Counted from the stretch's first letter, positions 22,901-31,289 are shown. The stretch is 31,330 nt of DNA from Phoronis ovalis (GCA_028565635.1 JAOXYB010028622.1:1-31330), one strand, 5' to 3'. Translations and numbers: made by a program. The notes: generated from the sequence alone by a model not told the origin.

Positions 22901-25900
22901 CAGATCGCGATTGGAGGAAAATTAAATTGAACATGGGAATGTTTCAGTGGTGCGCGAGTGTCTGACGCAACGTCAGGAACACTGATCAAGGTTATACTTT
23001 ATACTTACGTTCCATGTCACTGTTATGTTGGCGTAAAATGAATTCCCTTGACGTTCAGTTGTTAAAGTTAGATTTGTTAGAGTCAACTTTTCATCTTCAT
23101 GGTGAAAAAGTAAAATGTACATATTAATGTATTTACTTAATTCTTACTTAAATTCAAATTGTTTTATACCAAGAAAATATTTTCCTGTAACTACTATCTT
23201 GTTCTATGAACTAAAGCTAGAATGACTATAATCAACTAATGTTTGTGAATAATTTAGCAGAAAGTTAACAACTGAAATAAAATGCTGGGAAACATACAAG
23301 GAAATGATTAATGTTTTGCTTATTTCACATGTGATCAAAATATTTTCGTGAAACAAAATTATTCAGAAAAAAATAATTTACTTCTAACTAGACTCTAGTA
23401 TTCCAATATTGAAAGTTTACTATTAATTATAATGATAGCATATCAGCAGAAATATGTCAAATTTTATACAATTGTTTAACATCAAACAACATCACTGGAG
23501 TTAATAGAAACAGAAATTGTGATAATTCTTTCTGAAAATTGTTCTTGTTATACAAACAAATGTGAAGATTGTCTTATTTTGTGTTCACACTTTTCACATA
23601 AAACAAAAAAGGAATTTAATGTTACCTGATACCACTACAGCCTGTAAAGCCGGAGCTCGTCCTCCATTGAAATCCAAATTTCCGGTAATGCTTTTTCCAA
23701 TACTCAGAGTGTCGTCAAACAAACGTAGTTCAAGTATAGGATTATAATCTTGGAGGTCAACGTCAGTACAACAAACAGGGCTAGGGTCATTATAAGTTCT
23801 GGCTCTTACTACAGTTTCCGTGGCTGATATATCATTACTGTAATGGAATCCGATTACATCACCAGCTTGTACACGAAATATTTCATGTGATGGCAGGAAT
23901 AATGGCTGTTCTCCTGAAGGAAATAATTCAATAATTCACATACAACACAGGTTTAGTATTAACTTGTATACCCACCTGTTATTATTTCTTCTGCGTTTGT
24001 TTAAACTTAAAGCAAATGGATGATGTGTCTAATCATTTCTAGCCTACCTTATTGTGATTTGTATAATAAAATAAGACATACTAAACATACCTCCATGGGA
24101 AGCCGTCACTTGTGTCTTGTTAACTAACTGCCATGTAGTTTCTGCAGTAGGTATCCAGATGTCAAACCAAACTGTGCCACTTCTACCAGCATTAAGCTTC
24201 CAGCCAACAAGAACTCCATTAGCAGCAACAGATAAGCGTGGGTAGATATTCATAAATAATCCAGAAACTGGCATATCATCAAGAAAAGTAGGTCCACCAA
24301 TAAAATCTGATAACATAGTTTATTTATTGAAACTGCAATTATAATTTAATAATATTGAAATATCTAGATCAGTTCTGAAATAACTAGTTTTGACGTCACT
24401 AAATGAAATATTGACCATACACATTATTACTATTTCAGTTTTGGGATATGATTCTAGGCAGTAGATGTGTGTACTTTCTTATCCATTTCAATATTAATGT
24501 CAGGTATTATTTAGGTCTTAGCGGGATAAGAGTGCAGGCAGTAAATAATGGTACTTTCTGATCTATTTCAATATTAATGCCTGCATTATTTCATTCCTTA
24601 CTGTACTCTGACTTTTAGACGTTATCTATATGTTTAGTGCAAGGATTTAGTAACACATGCTATCTGTTCGATGCAATTTTCAACGTTATCTGCTTCTGAA
24701 TTGTTTGTATTCAAAAAAAGTAAATACTGTAACAATTTTTGAAAACAAAACGTGAAGGCACATAATGATTAAGAATCAAGATTAATGAAAATGTATTGAT
24801 TAACTTTACCTACCTTCACCCTGTTTATGATAGTGCCCCTTGGCCTCCACCTCACATATTAAAAGAGAATCACTTCTTCCTGGTGTGCTACGTATGCTTA
24901 CATACAGGTATTGTCCATACACGATGTTAACACATGTGAAGTTAACAGATTCTCCTTTGGTAAAGGGACCAGCTCTATACTTGCAGTATTGGTAGTCACA
25001 GTCTTGATTGCATGGTGTAGATTGGTTACTCATGCGAATGAGAAAGTCACGCTGTAGGTAACCATTAACAACTGTAAGTAAGTTCACCTTCAACTCAGCC
25101 AAACTCACATGTCACTAGCTAAGTTACTATAACTGTATTAATTGGAATAAATATTATTGACGTTTTCACTTGAGTTTGAAGATAAAATTCAAAAATATTT
25201 ACAACCAATTACGTAATTGCATACACTTCCAATCTGTTTGGGCACATTTACCAATCGACTATAAACATACACAGAACATAATCTAATTGGTTAATACTCT
25301 GGATATCACTGCTGAAGGTTTAAGACAATTTTCTGCCAGGGAAACACTTTTACATTGATTTAGGTTAAATATGTTTCAACAGAACATTCAGCCACAATGT
25401 AGAACAATTACTGTGCTACACAAAATATATATAATGGATACAATAAAGCATAATGGGCAGATCCTAATGGGTAAAAATAAATCATGGCTAAAATTCACCA
25501 AAGAAATATCAAAATTGCACACTGATTTGCTGATATATAAATTGTGCTAATTTTTAGTTTTTTCATTGGGCCACAAAACATATTCAAATCTTGTTTAGTC
25601 AATGAATTGTCGTTAAATAAGTTTTCAGAGAGATGCAAGAGTGTTATCAAACGTACAGAGCCACTCATGTTTGGGAAGTACACATATGAGCATAAACTGA
25701 ACTTATGACCTCTTGACCTAGTTTTCAAATATTAGCTAATCAAGCACAAATCTTAGTTGTAGTAGGCGATAGTTTTCATAAGTATCTTTAGAAGAAAACT
25801 GAAGTATTAATTCGTAAAGAATAGGTAAATGCCTCAAGATAAGTTACCATGACCAGTCCCGAAAAACAATTCCTAAATATTTCCAAAATGATGTACTGGG

Positions 25901-28900
25901 GCAAACCCTTGGTGTTACACATGATCAATGCAGATTTTTTTCTTAAATACACGCGATTGTTTCATTATTTTTATTTATTTTTACTTCATTTCAAATTGCC
26001 TTATGAAGTTTCTTTTAATTCTTCACGTTGAAAGCTGATTAGCGCTTCTTGAAAACGTGCTGGAAATTGCACGGCATCATGTTGATCATAAATAACGCGG
26101 TTTTAATTTATGTTTCATGTATTTCTTCCCTGGACATAACACATTTTCGAAAGATAATCTCTTTCCTAAAGTGACAAATAATACTTTATTGGGAAAGGTT
26201 GCCAAGGTTTAGTTCTAGATAACTACGGTAAATATTTCGTAACCTAAACCATCTTCCAAATCACAATTAAGTTCATAAAATGAAGGAATTGGGTATAAAC
26301 TGTTAAAGTCACACAGATTAGGAGAATAAATAGTAAGTAAACCATTCAACCGACCAGCATGAGGTTCCAGGAATGTAATGATAACTTCATACACAGCATA
26401 TACAGCTTGTAAATCCACTCTCCACCAGGGATTAGGTTCATGACGTGTAAGGGTACATGAGCCGTGGCCCCACGTATTGCTTGATCTGCCATCTACCGCT
26501 CTTGGTGCGTGACCACCGTGAATGCCAAAACCTGATTGTATGGCTGTTTTTTTTAAAGCAACATTACCTACAATAAAGAAAGAAAACTAATATATAGATA
26601 CAAAAAAAATTAAAAATTAACTTTAATTCGTTATTACAGTCTGTTAAATGCCTAACACTCCGATTTAAATGTAATCTTGTTTAATCAGTACTACTTGGCT
26701 AAGCGTCTGTATTAAATGTACTCTTGTTATATAAGTACTACGTGACTAAGCCTATTTATTAAAAGTAATCTTGTTATATCAATACTACATGTCTAAGCCT
26801 CTGTATTAAATGTAAAATTGTTATACCAGTACTACGTGCCAAATTCTGTATTAAATGTATTCATGTTATGTCAGTACTAAGCGCCTAAGCCTCTGTACTA
26901 AATGTAATCTAGTTATATCAGTACTACCTGCCTATGCCTTTGTGTTAAAAGGAATCTTATAATTTGATATCAGTACTACGTGCCTAAGCCTCCGTATTAA
27001 ATGTAATCTTATTATATCAGTACTACATGCCTAAGCGTCTGTATTAAATGTAATCTTGTGATATCACTACAACATGTCTAAGCTTCAGTATTAATGTATT
27101 CTTGTTATATCAGTACTACATGGCTAAACCTCTGTATTAAATGATTTCTTGTTATATCCTATGTGCCTAAGCCTCGGTACTAAATGTATTATTGTTATAT
27201 AAGTACTACATAGCTAAGCCTCGTTACTAAATGTAATCTTATTATATCGGTACTACATGCCTAAACTTCTGTATTAAATGTTTCTTGTTATATCACTTAT
27301 ACGTGCCTAAGCCTCTGTATTAAATGTATTTAGTTATATCAGTACTACGTGCCTAAGTCTCTGTATTATATGTAATCTTGTTATATCAGTTCTACGTGTC
27401 TAAGCCTCTGTATTAAGTTTATTCGTGTTATATCAGTACTACGTGCATAAGCCTCTGTATTAAATGTAATTTAGTTATTTCAGTAATACATGCCTAAGAC
27501 TTTGTGTTAAATGTAATCTTGTTATATCAGTATTATTTGTCTAAGCTTATATATTAAATGTAATCTTGTCTTATCATTACTGCTTGGCTAAGCGTCTGTA
27601 TTAAATGTATTCTTGTTATATAAGTCCTACGTGGCTAAGCATCTTTATTAAAAGTAATCTTGTTATATCAATACTACATGCCTAAGCTTCTGTATTAAAT
27701 GTAATTTTGTTATATCAGTACTACATGCATAAGCCTCTGTATTAAATGTATTATTGTTATATCAGTACTACGTGCCTAAGCCTCTGTTTTTAATGTATTC
27801 TTGTTATATCAGTACTAAGTGCCTAAGCCTCTGTATTAATGTAGTCTAGTCATATCATTACTACGTGACTAAGCCTATGCATTAAATGTAATCTTATTAT
27901 ATTAATACTATGTGCGTAAACCACTGTATTAAACACAATCTTGTTATATCAGCACTACATGCCTAAACCTCTGTAATGAATGCAATTTTGTTATAACAGC
28001 ACTACATGCCTAAACCTCTGTATTAAATGTAATCTTGTTATTTCAGTACTACATGCCTAAGCCTCTGTATTAAATGTAGTCTTGTTATATCAGTACTACA
28101 TGTCCAATCCCCTGTATTACATGTACTCTTGTTATATCAGTATTACATGCCTAAGAATCTGTACTAAATGTAATATTGTTGTATTAGTACTACATGCCTA
28201 AGTCGCTGTACTAAATGTAATTTCCTTATAATATCTGTGTCATATGCCTAAGCCTCTGTATTCTTGTTATATCAACACTACGTGCCGAAGCCTCTGCATT
28301 AAATGAAATATTGTTAGTTCAGTACTACATGATTAAGTCTCTGTAAAAAATGTAGTCTTGCTAAATCAGTGCTACATGCCTAAGATTTGTATTCAATGTA
28401 GTATTGTTATATCAGTACTTAATGTCTAATCCTCTGTACTAAATGTAATATTGTTTTATCAGTACTACATGTCTAAGCCTCAGTATTAACTGTAATCCTA
28501 TAATATATGCACTGCATGCCCAAGCATCTGCATTAAGAGTAATATTGTTATATCAATAATATACGCCTAAGCCTCAGTATTAAATGTAATCTTCTTATGT
28601 CAGTAATACATGCATAAGTATATGTTAAATGAAGTATAGTTATTCCAGTACTACATGCCTAAGTCTCTGTCTTAAATGTAATATTGTTATATCAGTACAA
28701 CATGCCCAAGTCTCTGTATTAAATGTACCCTGTTATCACAGTACTACATGCCTGAACCTCTATATTAAATGTATTCTTGTTATATCAGTACTACATGCTT
28801 AAGCCTCTGTATTAAATGTAATCTTGTTACATCAGCACTACATACATAAGCCTCTGTATTAAATGTAATTTTCTAAAATCAGTACTACATGCCTAAGCCT

Positions 28901-29259
28901 CTGTATTACATGTAATATTGTTATATCAGTACTGCATGCCTAAGCCTCTGTATTAAATGTAATCTTGTTATATCAGTACTACATGTCTACGCCTCTGTCT
29001 TAAATTAAATCTAGTTACATCAGTAGAATAGAAAAGATAACATGGACTCAACTCGTCTTTACATACATAATCATAAATTTGGAATGCTCCATTGCAAGCA
29101 TAAGAGAAAACACTTTACTTGTTTGACAGTCGTCTCCAGAATATCCAGTAGCACATCCATCATTACACGCTCCAGTGACGTTATTACACGGTCCTCCTGC
29201 TGAACAGTGACATTCACTCTTGCAGTCATTACCAAATCTTCCTGATGGACAAATGGCAT
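10494..29259 (-). CDS. Gene A: EGF / fucolectin-like / FN3 single-pass receptor with ITAM-bearing tail (13 exons, 5' end missing)
   Basis: Thirteen exons join in this order: 29259-29119, 26567-26355, 25071-24814, 24306-24091, 23913-23626, 23094-23005, 20475-20248, 19489-19380, 19170-18972, 17672-17555, 17174-16894, 12554-12437, 10938-10494. Reading frames and phases agree at every junction, which is strong evidence for one gene. The product is about 900 residues plus a missing signal peptide. Seen: EGF, fucolectin-like module, an unassigned module, FN3 domains, a transmembrane helix, and a tyrosine-rich tail without a catalytic domain. Known of similar families: such ectodomains bind glycans or cell surfaces, and ITAM tails recruit SH2 kinases. 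Inferred: a cell-surface recognition receptor signalling through tyrosine phosphorylation, perhaps in phagocytosis or immunity. The membrane-proximal part resembles molluscan receptor-phosphatase-like proteins, so homology searches may return that label although no phosphatase domain is present. Less certain donors: 26355, 23005 and 16894. Confidence 0.85.
10939..12436. other. Gene A last intron
   Basis: No coding signal. It contains the two-copy repeat at 11799-11928. Confidence 0.7.
11799..11928. repeat. Two-copy tandem duplication, period about 70 bp
   Basis: tgtattgactggtgtagg(c/g)tcaca...gaacaataa(t/c)tgtaca(c/t)aaactagt occurs twice, starting near 11800 and 11870. Confidence 0.85.
12437..12554 (-). 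CDS. Gene A exon: transmembrane helix
   Basis: 118 bp with acceptor aaaattgtag and donor GC|GTAAGT. The translation is acidic VEEDNAAV, then a hydrophobic run LGLGISLATSVVLLIIGIIV and VLVYS, followed by the stop-transfer RRK. This is a type I transmembrane segment. It joins the tail exon as RRKTIA-CFQEAA, with the split codon completed across the intron. Confidence 0.92.
12769..13114. mobile_element. MITE with long terminal inverted repeats and TA flanks
   Basis: Ends tatagtcctgcaag... and its complement; inverted similarity extends about 90 bp inwards, including ctatggacagcct(a/g)cggctt and cctcatatctcaaacca. A TA dinucleotide borders each side, suggesting a TA target site (Tc1/mariner-like or similar). 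The interior of about 150 bp has no ORF. Confidence 0.85.
14221..14607. repeat. 36-bp minisatellite, about 10.7 copies
   Basis: Unit aggataaagttatcgtagag + aagtgaacagaacgta. Ten full copies and a partial one. The third copy has a 5-bp insertion, and single-base variants are shared between non-adjacent units. Confidence 0.95.
15323..16646. mobile_element. Fold-back element with internally repeated arms
   Basis: The ends cggatatcc(t/c)attgcact(c/a)agtg are inverted. The left arm continues into aaattgataggtaagttaat and cgaacaattatcttttaact; the same block reappears diverged near 15540, 15677 and 15799, and inverted near 15937 and 16056. The right arm is split by the MITE at 16151-16590. The plan (inverted arms made of tandem sub-repeats) resembles foldback-type transposons. 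No ORF. Confidence 0.8.
16151..16590. mobile_element. 440-bp nested MITE, possible PIF/Harbinger type
   Basis: Ends gcccaattcacacttacact and, reversed, aggcccattcacacttacca. Inner inverted blocks gcttcataataaagcgctct / gcttcataatagagcgctcc extend the TIR to about 55 bp. The host block interrupted here exists intact at 16024-16050 (aaaacattaattaaaacaat). Comparison gives a TTA (or ATTA) target duplication, which fits PIF/Harbinger. No ORF. Confidence 0.88.
16894..17174 (-). CDS. Gene A exon: membrane-proximal RPTP-like region, second part
   Basis: Acceptor ttttcctttag at 17175. The frame opens SEYHVIVDKQRRNRKERTSF and runs through a spacer to YITANFPPSDI, EFVVGDGKLYGGYRNEPLEE and YDLWYGIMRSIHGV. 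The VGDG-x-YGGY-N-PL motif is the known membrane-proximal signature of receptor tyrosine phosphatases of the kappa/mu type and of many molluscan relatives. The 3' boundary is uncertain: G|GTTTCA at 16894 is weak but gives the phase needed by the transmembrane exon, whereas the better-looking GGG|GTAGGT at 16898 does not. A small unseen exon is the alternative. Confidence 0.8.
17555..17672 (-). CDS. Gene A exon: membrane-proximal FN3-like region, first part
   Basis: 118 bp with acceptor catttttag and donor AG|GTAAAT. The translation is LTESDLSTIKSTIDQTSVTG, then TTITMMLKPFKSSDGIDV: the start of the third FN3-like domain. It resembles the repeat preceding the membrane in receptor-phosphatase-like proteins. 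Confidence 0.85.
17673..18971. other. Gene A intron
   Basis: No coding signal. It holds the duplicated block at 18343-18572; the rest is unremarkable AT-rich sequence. Confidence 0.7.
18343..18572. repeat. Direct duplication, about 105 bp twice
   Basis: cttatgttaacaa(g/a)cctacaca ... tgtatacattttctt(c/t)tca...gaataaaa(t/a)gtttatg...catgcggtt(t/c)tatttttaca occurs at about 18343-18447 and 18473-18572. Confidence 0.85.
18972..19170 (-). CDS. Gene A exon: FN3 domain 2, second half
   Basis: 199 bp, beginning phase 0 (acceptor attttcag) with VMCQLLNSTTDKS and continuing to LRGASQYNCSVSGHTSAGYG, the F-G strands of an FN3 domain. The donor TCAA|GTACTG is moderate, but it leaves the phase needed by the exon at 17672. 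Confidence 0.87.
19380..19489 (-). CDS. Gene A exon: FN3 domain 2, first half, with a GC splice donor
   Basis: 110 bp. Acceptor cttgttgtag. The translation begins PSSAPVNF and contains LVLIWEEPIHPRGIITNYK, a standard FN3 B-C region. The frame requires the exon to end AAG|GCAAGT: a GC-AG intron with otherwise perfect donor consensus. The nearby GT donor (GCAA|GTAAAT) is in the wrong phase for the next exon. Confidence 0.88.
19828..20065. mobile_element. Palindrome-rich MITE built from GCAAAATGTAAT modules
   Basis: The ends tgtagcaacca(c/g)tcgtgtaata are inverted. The interior consists of repeated gcaaaatgtaat and its complement, including perfect palindromes gtaataattattac within longer inverted arms (for example around 20011-20040). 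Almost the whole 238 bp can fold. It lies in gene A's intron between FN3 exons. Confidence 0.85.
20248..20475 (-). CDS. Gene A exon: FN3 domain 1, remaining strands
   Basis: 228 bp, phase 1-1, with acceptor cttatcttag and donor CAG|GTATGA. The translation has SFNNYIVYHK (C' strand tyrosine), then VELSGLTGFTSYDVRVAAVN, the canonical FN3 'L.gL.p.t.Y.vrV.A.N' signature, and ends ITPTT before FN3 domain 2. Confidence 0.9.
21903..21999 (-). CDS. TIR-element ORF, exon 2
   Basis: After a strong pyrimidine tract and acceptor (gttttttttag), the frame in matching phase 2 gives RKRQRNRRYYSKNKEKVTAR + QRMKYNSKTRK and a stop. Joined, the two exons give about 98 residues, very basic. The YYSKNKEKV-R-R-KYNS pattern resembles the lysine/arginine repeats found in some animal transposon-encoded proteins; DNA or RNA binding is an inference. 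Confidence 0.5.
22546..22745 (-). CDS. TIR-element ORF, exon 1
   Basis: The ATG at 22745 opens MSAFLHKESSFSSNSGHY, then a K/R-rich end (SLRKWKKKQVKRL), and finishes at a strong donor CTG|GTAAGT in phase 2. The start lies about 230 bp inside the element's right terminal repeat. No recognised domain. Confidence 0.55.
23005..23094 (-). CDS. Gene A exon: FN3 domain 1, first strands
   Basis: A short exon (EKLTLTNLTLTTERQG ... ITVTWNV) giving the A-C strands with the conserved FN3 tryptophan. Two donors overlap: C|GTAAGT at 23009 (better consensus, phase 0) and A|GTATAA at 23005 (phase 1). Only the phase-1 donor joins the next exon in frame. The acceptor atgaag at 23095 keeps phase 1. Confidence 0.7.
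23095..23625. other. Gene A intron, no feature seen
   Basis: 531 bp of AT-rich sequence without ORF or repeat. Confidence 0.7.
23626..23913 (-). CDS. Gene A exon: unassigned extracellular module, second half
   Basis: 288 bp, phase 1-1, with acceptor tttccttcag and donor G|GTAACA. The translation starts EQPLFLPSHEIFRVQAGD and continues VIGFHYSNDIS, with a vicinal cysteine pair (PVCCTDVDL) and a C-terminal LDFNGGRAPALQAVVVS. The 'F.V.AGDVIGFHY' strand suggests the second sheet of the fold begun in the preceding exon. The full module is about 168 residues and unnamed to me. Confidence 0.85.
24091..24306 (-). CDS. Gene A exon: unassigned extracellular module, first half
   Basis: 216 bp, phase 1-1, with acceptor gttatcag and donor G|GTATGT. 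The translation begins FIGGPTFLDDMPVSG and has a W-rich beta-like pattern (VGWKLNAGRSGTVWFDIWIP, then TTWQLVNKTQVTASHGG). I do not recognise a named domain. The alternating hydrophobic and aromatic residues suggest a beta sandwich that continues into the next exon. Confidence 0.85.
24441..24600. repeat. Two-copy tandem duplication, period about 91 bp
   Basis: gggata...ggcagta(g/a)at...gtactttct(t/g)atc(c/t)atttcaatattaatg recurs at about 24441 and 24532, in the intron between the fucolectin and unassigned modules. Confidence 0.75.
24814..25071 (-). CDS. Gene A exon: fucolectin/F5-8-type module, second half
   Basis: 258 bp, phase 1-1, with acceptor acttacag and donor G|GTAGGT. The translation includes NGYLQRDFLIRMSNQSTPC, then GESVNFTC, GQYLYVSI and LLICEVEAKG. 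The last matches the conserved C-terminal strand (C-xx-GRYVxV ... LxLCEVEVxG) of FTP lectin domains. Extra cysteines (CNQDCDYQYC) suggest a family-specific disulfide loop. The exon completes the module begun at 26567-26355. Confidence 0.88.
25072..26354. other. Gene A intron splitting the fucolectin module
   Basis: 1.28 kb with no coding or repeat signal that I can support. Confidence 0.7.
26355..26567 (-). CDS. Gene A exon: fucolectin/F5-8-type module, first half
   Basis: Acceptor ctttattgtag. The translation begins NVALKKTAIQSG and continues through GGHAPRAVDG, a W-containing SCTLTRH segment and PWWRVDLQAVYAVYEVIIT. These are hallmarks of the fucolectin/tachylectin-4/pentraxin-1 (FTP) family, a galactose-binding-fold lectin module. 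The usual NR-CC motif after the VYEV strand is replaced by FLEPHA, so fucose binding by the classical site is doubtful. Several phase-1 donors are possible; 26355 (G|GTCGGT) is my choice, and a donor 12 bp further on (G|GTTTAC) also keeps frame. Confidence 0.85.
26650..29030. repeat. 47-bp minisatellite, about 50 copies, in gene A intron
   Basis: Consensus agcctctgtattaaatgtaa + tcttgttatatcagtactac + atgccta (47 bp). About 2.38 kb, diverged in the middle and left and most regular at the right end next to the EGF exon. It shares unit and position with the array edge at 1-118. Confidence 0.97.
29119..29259 (-). CDS. Gene A exon: 8-cysteine EGF-like module
   Basis: 141 bp, phase 1-1, with acceptor ttcttag and donor gtaaag. 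The translation starts CPSGRFGNDC and carries eight cysteines in the CxxGxFGxxC...CxC pattern typical of Draper/MEGF10/SREC/laminin-like EGF modules, ending GYSGDDCQ. It joins the fucolectin exon as CQTS-NVAL, the usual spacing in EGF-fucolectin proteins. It is nearly identical to the EGF exon at 450-590. The start methionine of the open frame is not the gene start: the exon has a clear acceptor, and a signal exon must lie upstream. Confidence 0.9.
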
Positions 29260-29360
29260 CTAAGAAAAACAAAAAATAATAAATTCATTTATGTACAATT
29301 CAGTTGAACAATGTGTAATCTGGTCATCTCCCTAAAGCAACCTAGCTGGTACTGTGCTTC

Positions 29361-29490
29361 AGCAGACTAATTCAGTATCTAAAGAGGTACCCTAAAAGTG
29401 CATAGCAGCATTTGTTAGTTACATCAAACAGACTAATTTAATATCTAAAGAGTTACCCTAACAGTGCATAGCAGCATCTGTTAGTTACAT
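29361..29490. repeat. 66-bp tandem duplication unique to the gene A copy
   Basis: agactaatt(c/t)a(g/a)tatctaaagag(g/t)taccctaa...tgcatagcagcat(t/c)tgttagttacat occurs twice; the gene B copy (about 690-752) has it once. Confidence 0.85.
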
Positions 29491-30065
29491 TATTTCTTAC
29501 GTGGAGTTTTAATCTGCTCGTGATGATTATTAGCTGTAGCAAAAGAAATCTCATCATACACATACCTGTTTATTAGCCTCACTAAAGAAATGTTATCATT
29601 CAAACCTCAGATCTGAGAGTAATTTAGAGCGTTTTAAATCAAAATTGAAAACTTATTTGTTTTAACTGTCACATACATAGACTATAGATTGAGTTTATTT
29701 TTTACATACCACTTTATTGTATTTCTCCATAGTTTTATATATGGGGCTGTTCAAATACATATATTATAGCTAGCGAAAGAAATTCTATACGGTGGATATT
29801 TATCAGGTGTCAATTTGCTGGATTAAGGCTATTTTCCACTATTCGTGAGGAGTGGCAGGTATAACATATTGTAATAAGCTTAGAAACTAAAATAACTCAA
29901 TGTATAGGATTTTTAGTTTTATTATTTATAATGATAACTATTTGAATCACTATGTAATAGTACAAAAAAAACAGTAAATAATAGATATGTGTAATATAAT
30001 ATTATTGAAACTGACGGTAAAATAAAATATCGCTTTTCACCTTTTTAAGTTTGAATGTTTATACA

Positions 30066-30150
30066 GACGACACACCTACACACACACTCACAGACTCGCA
30101 CACTCGCACACAGACACACACACATACCCACACACACACACCTGGACCAT
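30066..30150. repeat. CA-rich microsatellite
   Basis: Interrupted CA repeats; a shorter homologous tract is at 1320-1342 in the gene B copy. Confidence 0.9.
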
Positions 30151-31181
30151 AAAATTAAATCACCTAATTGCTCTGCTTAATTTTATAACAGCCACCCAAA
30201 ATGTATAAATTAAAGGGTTCGATTTTCCTGTCGGAATCAAGTTTGACATTGCTTGTATATTTTACTATATATGTGTGTAAACACTGTATAAAGTAAGTGT
30301 TAAACAACATATAAATGTTGTCAATATCCAAATTAAGGACGCATCAGTAGCTACTTTCTTCACGATTACGAACACCAGCTCAAGGGTTTTAAGGTGTATC
30401 CCTGGATCGTGAGGAAGTTAATGATAATAATGAAGTCTACTGTGATATAAATAATTTTAAGATATAAGTAATAATAAAAAAAAGAGATAAAATGTACTTT
30501 TATATACGATTTAGAGTAGCCATGATACTAAGGTCTAGGCTAAGATAACACCTTGGAACAGCTATATATAATATGTATTAATAGATAAATTCGAAAGAAA
30601 ACAACACTACGTTACATGCAAAGTCAAATTATACATGGAAGAGAGCTACAGGCATATCAATATAACAAAGCAATAAAGTTATGAAATTAAAATAATACAG
30701 AATCGGAAAAGCCGTCCATCAGTATCAAAAGGCACACCAGGACCTGCGACCGGGCAATAAAAGAAAGCATATTTGTAATGTCAATTCTAGTCACAGTTGC
30801 ACACAATGACTGCAACTAAAGTGCACCAGAGCAAAATCAAATAAATAGCTACGTATAATTGATGTTAGTGTGAGCACCATTTTAAGGAAACCTATATTAC
30901 ATTAAATGTTTAACATAAAACTTTAGGCATTACACTCGGGGGATACTTGACAGAAAAGTTGGTAGGGGTGTGCGCCCATGGTAAAAGTCCTTGACCCTGT
31001 AGTATATAAAGATCACAAAAAATATAACTTGTCGTAAATGAAAAAATATGAAAAAATACCCTGTCGCACCCCTGAGCCATGGATAAATATGCAAAAATTT
31101 ACGATTTTTTATACCTGTCGTAAATGCGTTTTCCAAGAATATTTTTGAAAATATACCCTGTGTTAAATATCCAACAAAGAG

Positions 31182-31289
31182 TATATAAGGGCACTCTGAG
31201 TGTCACAGCAAATATATCGCAGCTTATATCGTTTAAGACTTTTATATCTTACAGCAGCTTGGTTTGCAGACGAAGCTGCGATAAGAGAG
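31182..31289 (+). promoter_or_regulatory. Possible plus-strand TATA promoter and short first exon
   Basis: TATATAAGG at 31182-31190 sits about 30 bp before a stretch ending in a strong donor AGAG|GTAAGA at 31289. A second TATATAAA is at 31003. The surrounding sequence has short direct and inverted repeats (aggggtgtgcg / cgcacccct), so this could be a retrotransposon LTR rather than a host gene. Transcription is not shown by sequence alone. Confidence 0.35.

Larger units (their letters stand above)
21436..22974 (-). mobile_element. 1.54-kb TIR element with 4-bp target duplication and a spliced ORF
   Basis: The ends gacgttgcgtcaga(t/c)actcg + cgca(a/c)cactg are inverted over about 30 bp, and AGGA flanks both sides (21432-21435, 22975-22978). 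A solo end of the same family is at 8217. The minus strand encodes a two-exon basic protein. Downstream of it (about 21600-21900) the minus strand is strongly A/G-rich and lysine-coding in broken frames, as if a longer basic repeat protein had decayed. Class unknown; it could be a deletion derivative of a larger DNA transposon. Confidence 0.8.
20476..23004. other. Gene A intron
   Basis: Besides the TIR element at 21436-22974 (which ends only about 30 bp before the next exon), about 960 bp at 20476-21435 show no ORF or repeat that I can recognise. Confidence 0.7.
29028..30262. repeat. Segmental duplication, copy 2 (gene A)
   Basis: Colinear with 352-1453 and 2129-2190. It lacks the MITE at 1454-2128 and carries an extra copy of a 66-bp block (29361-29490) and a longer CA tract. 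It includes the EGF exon. Confidence 0.85.

Noticed and set aside
26650-29030. CRISPR-like regular array
   Set aside because: Units are contiguous 47-bp diverged repeats with no unique spacers, in an animal intron.
10494-29259. Naming the gene a receptor tyrosine phosphatase
   Set aside because: Only the membrane-proximal region resembles that family; the tail ends without any phosphatase domain.
29510-29542. Possible 33-bp minus-strand exon (acceptor gctacag, donor CAC|GTAAGA) coding NNHHEQIKTP
   Set aside because: Phases are compatible (1-1), but the corresponding place in the gene B copy has no such sequence or splice sites, so chance is likelier.
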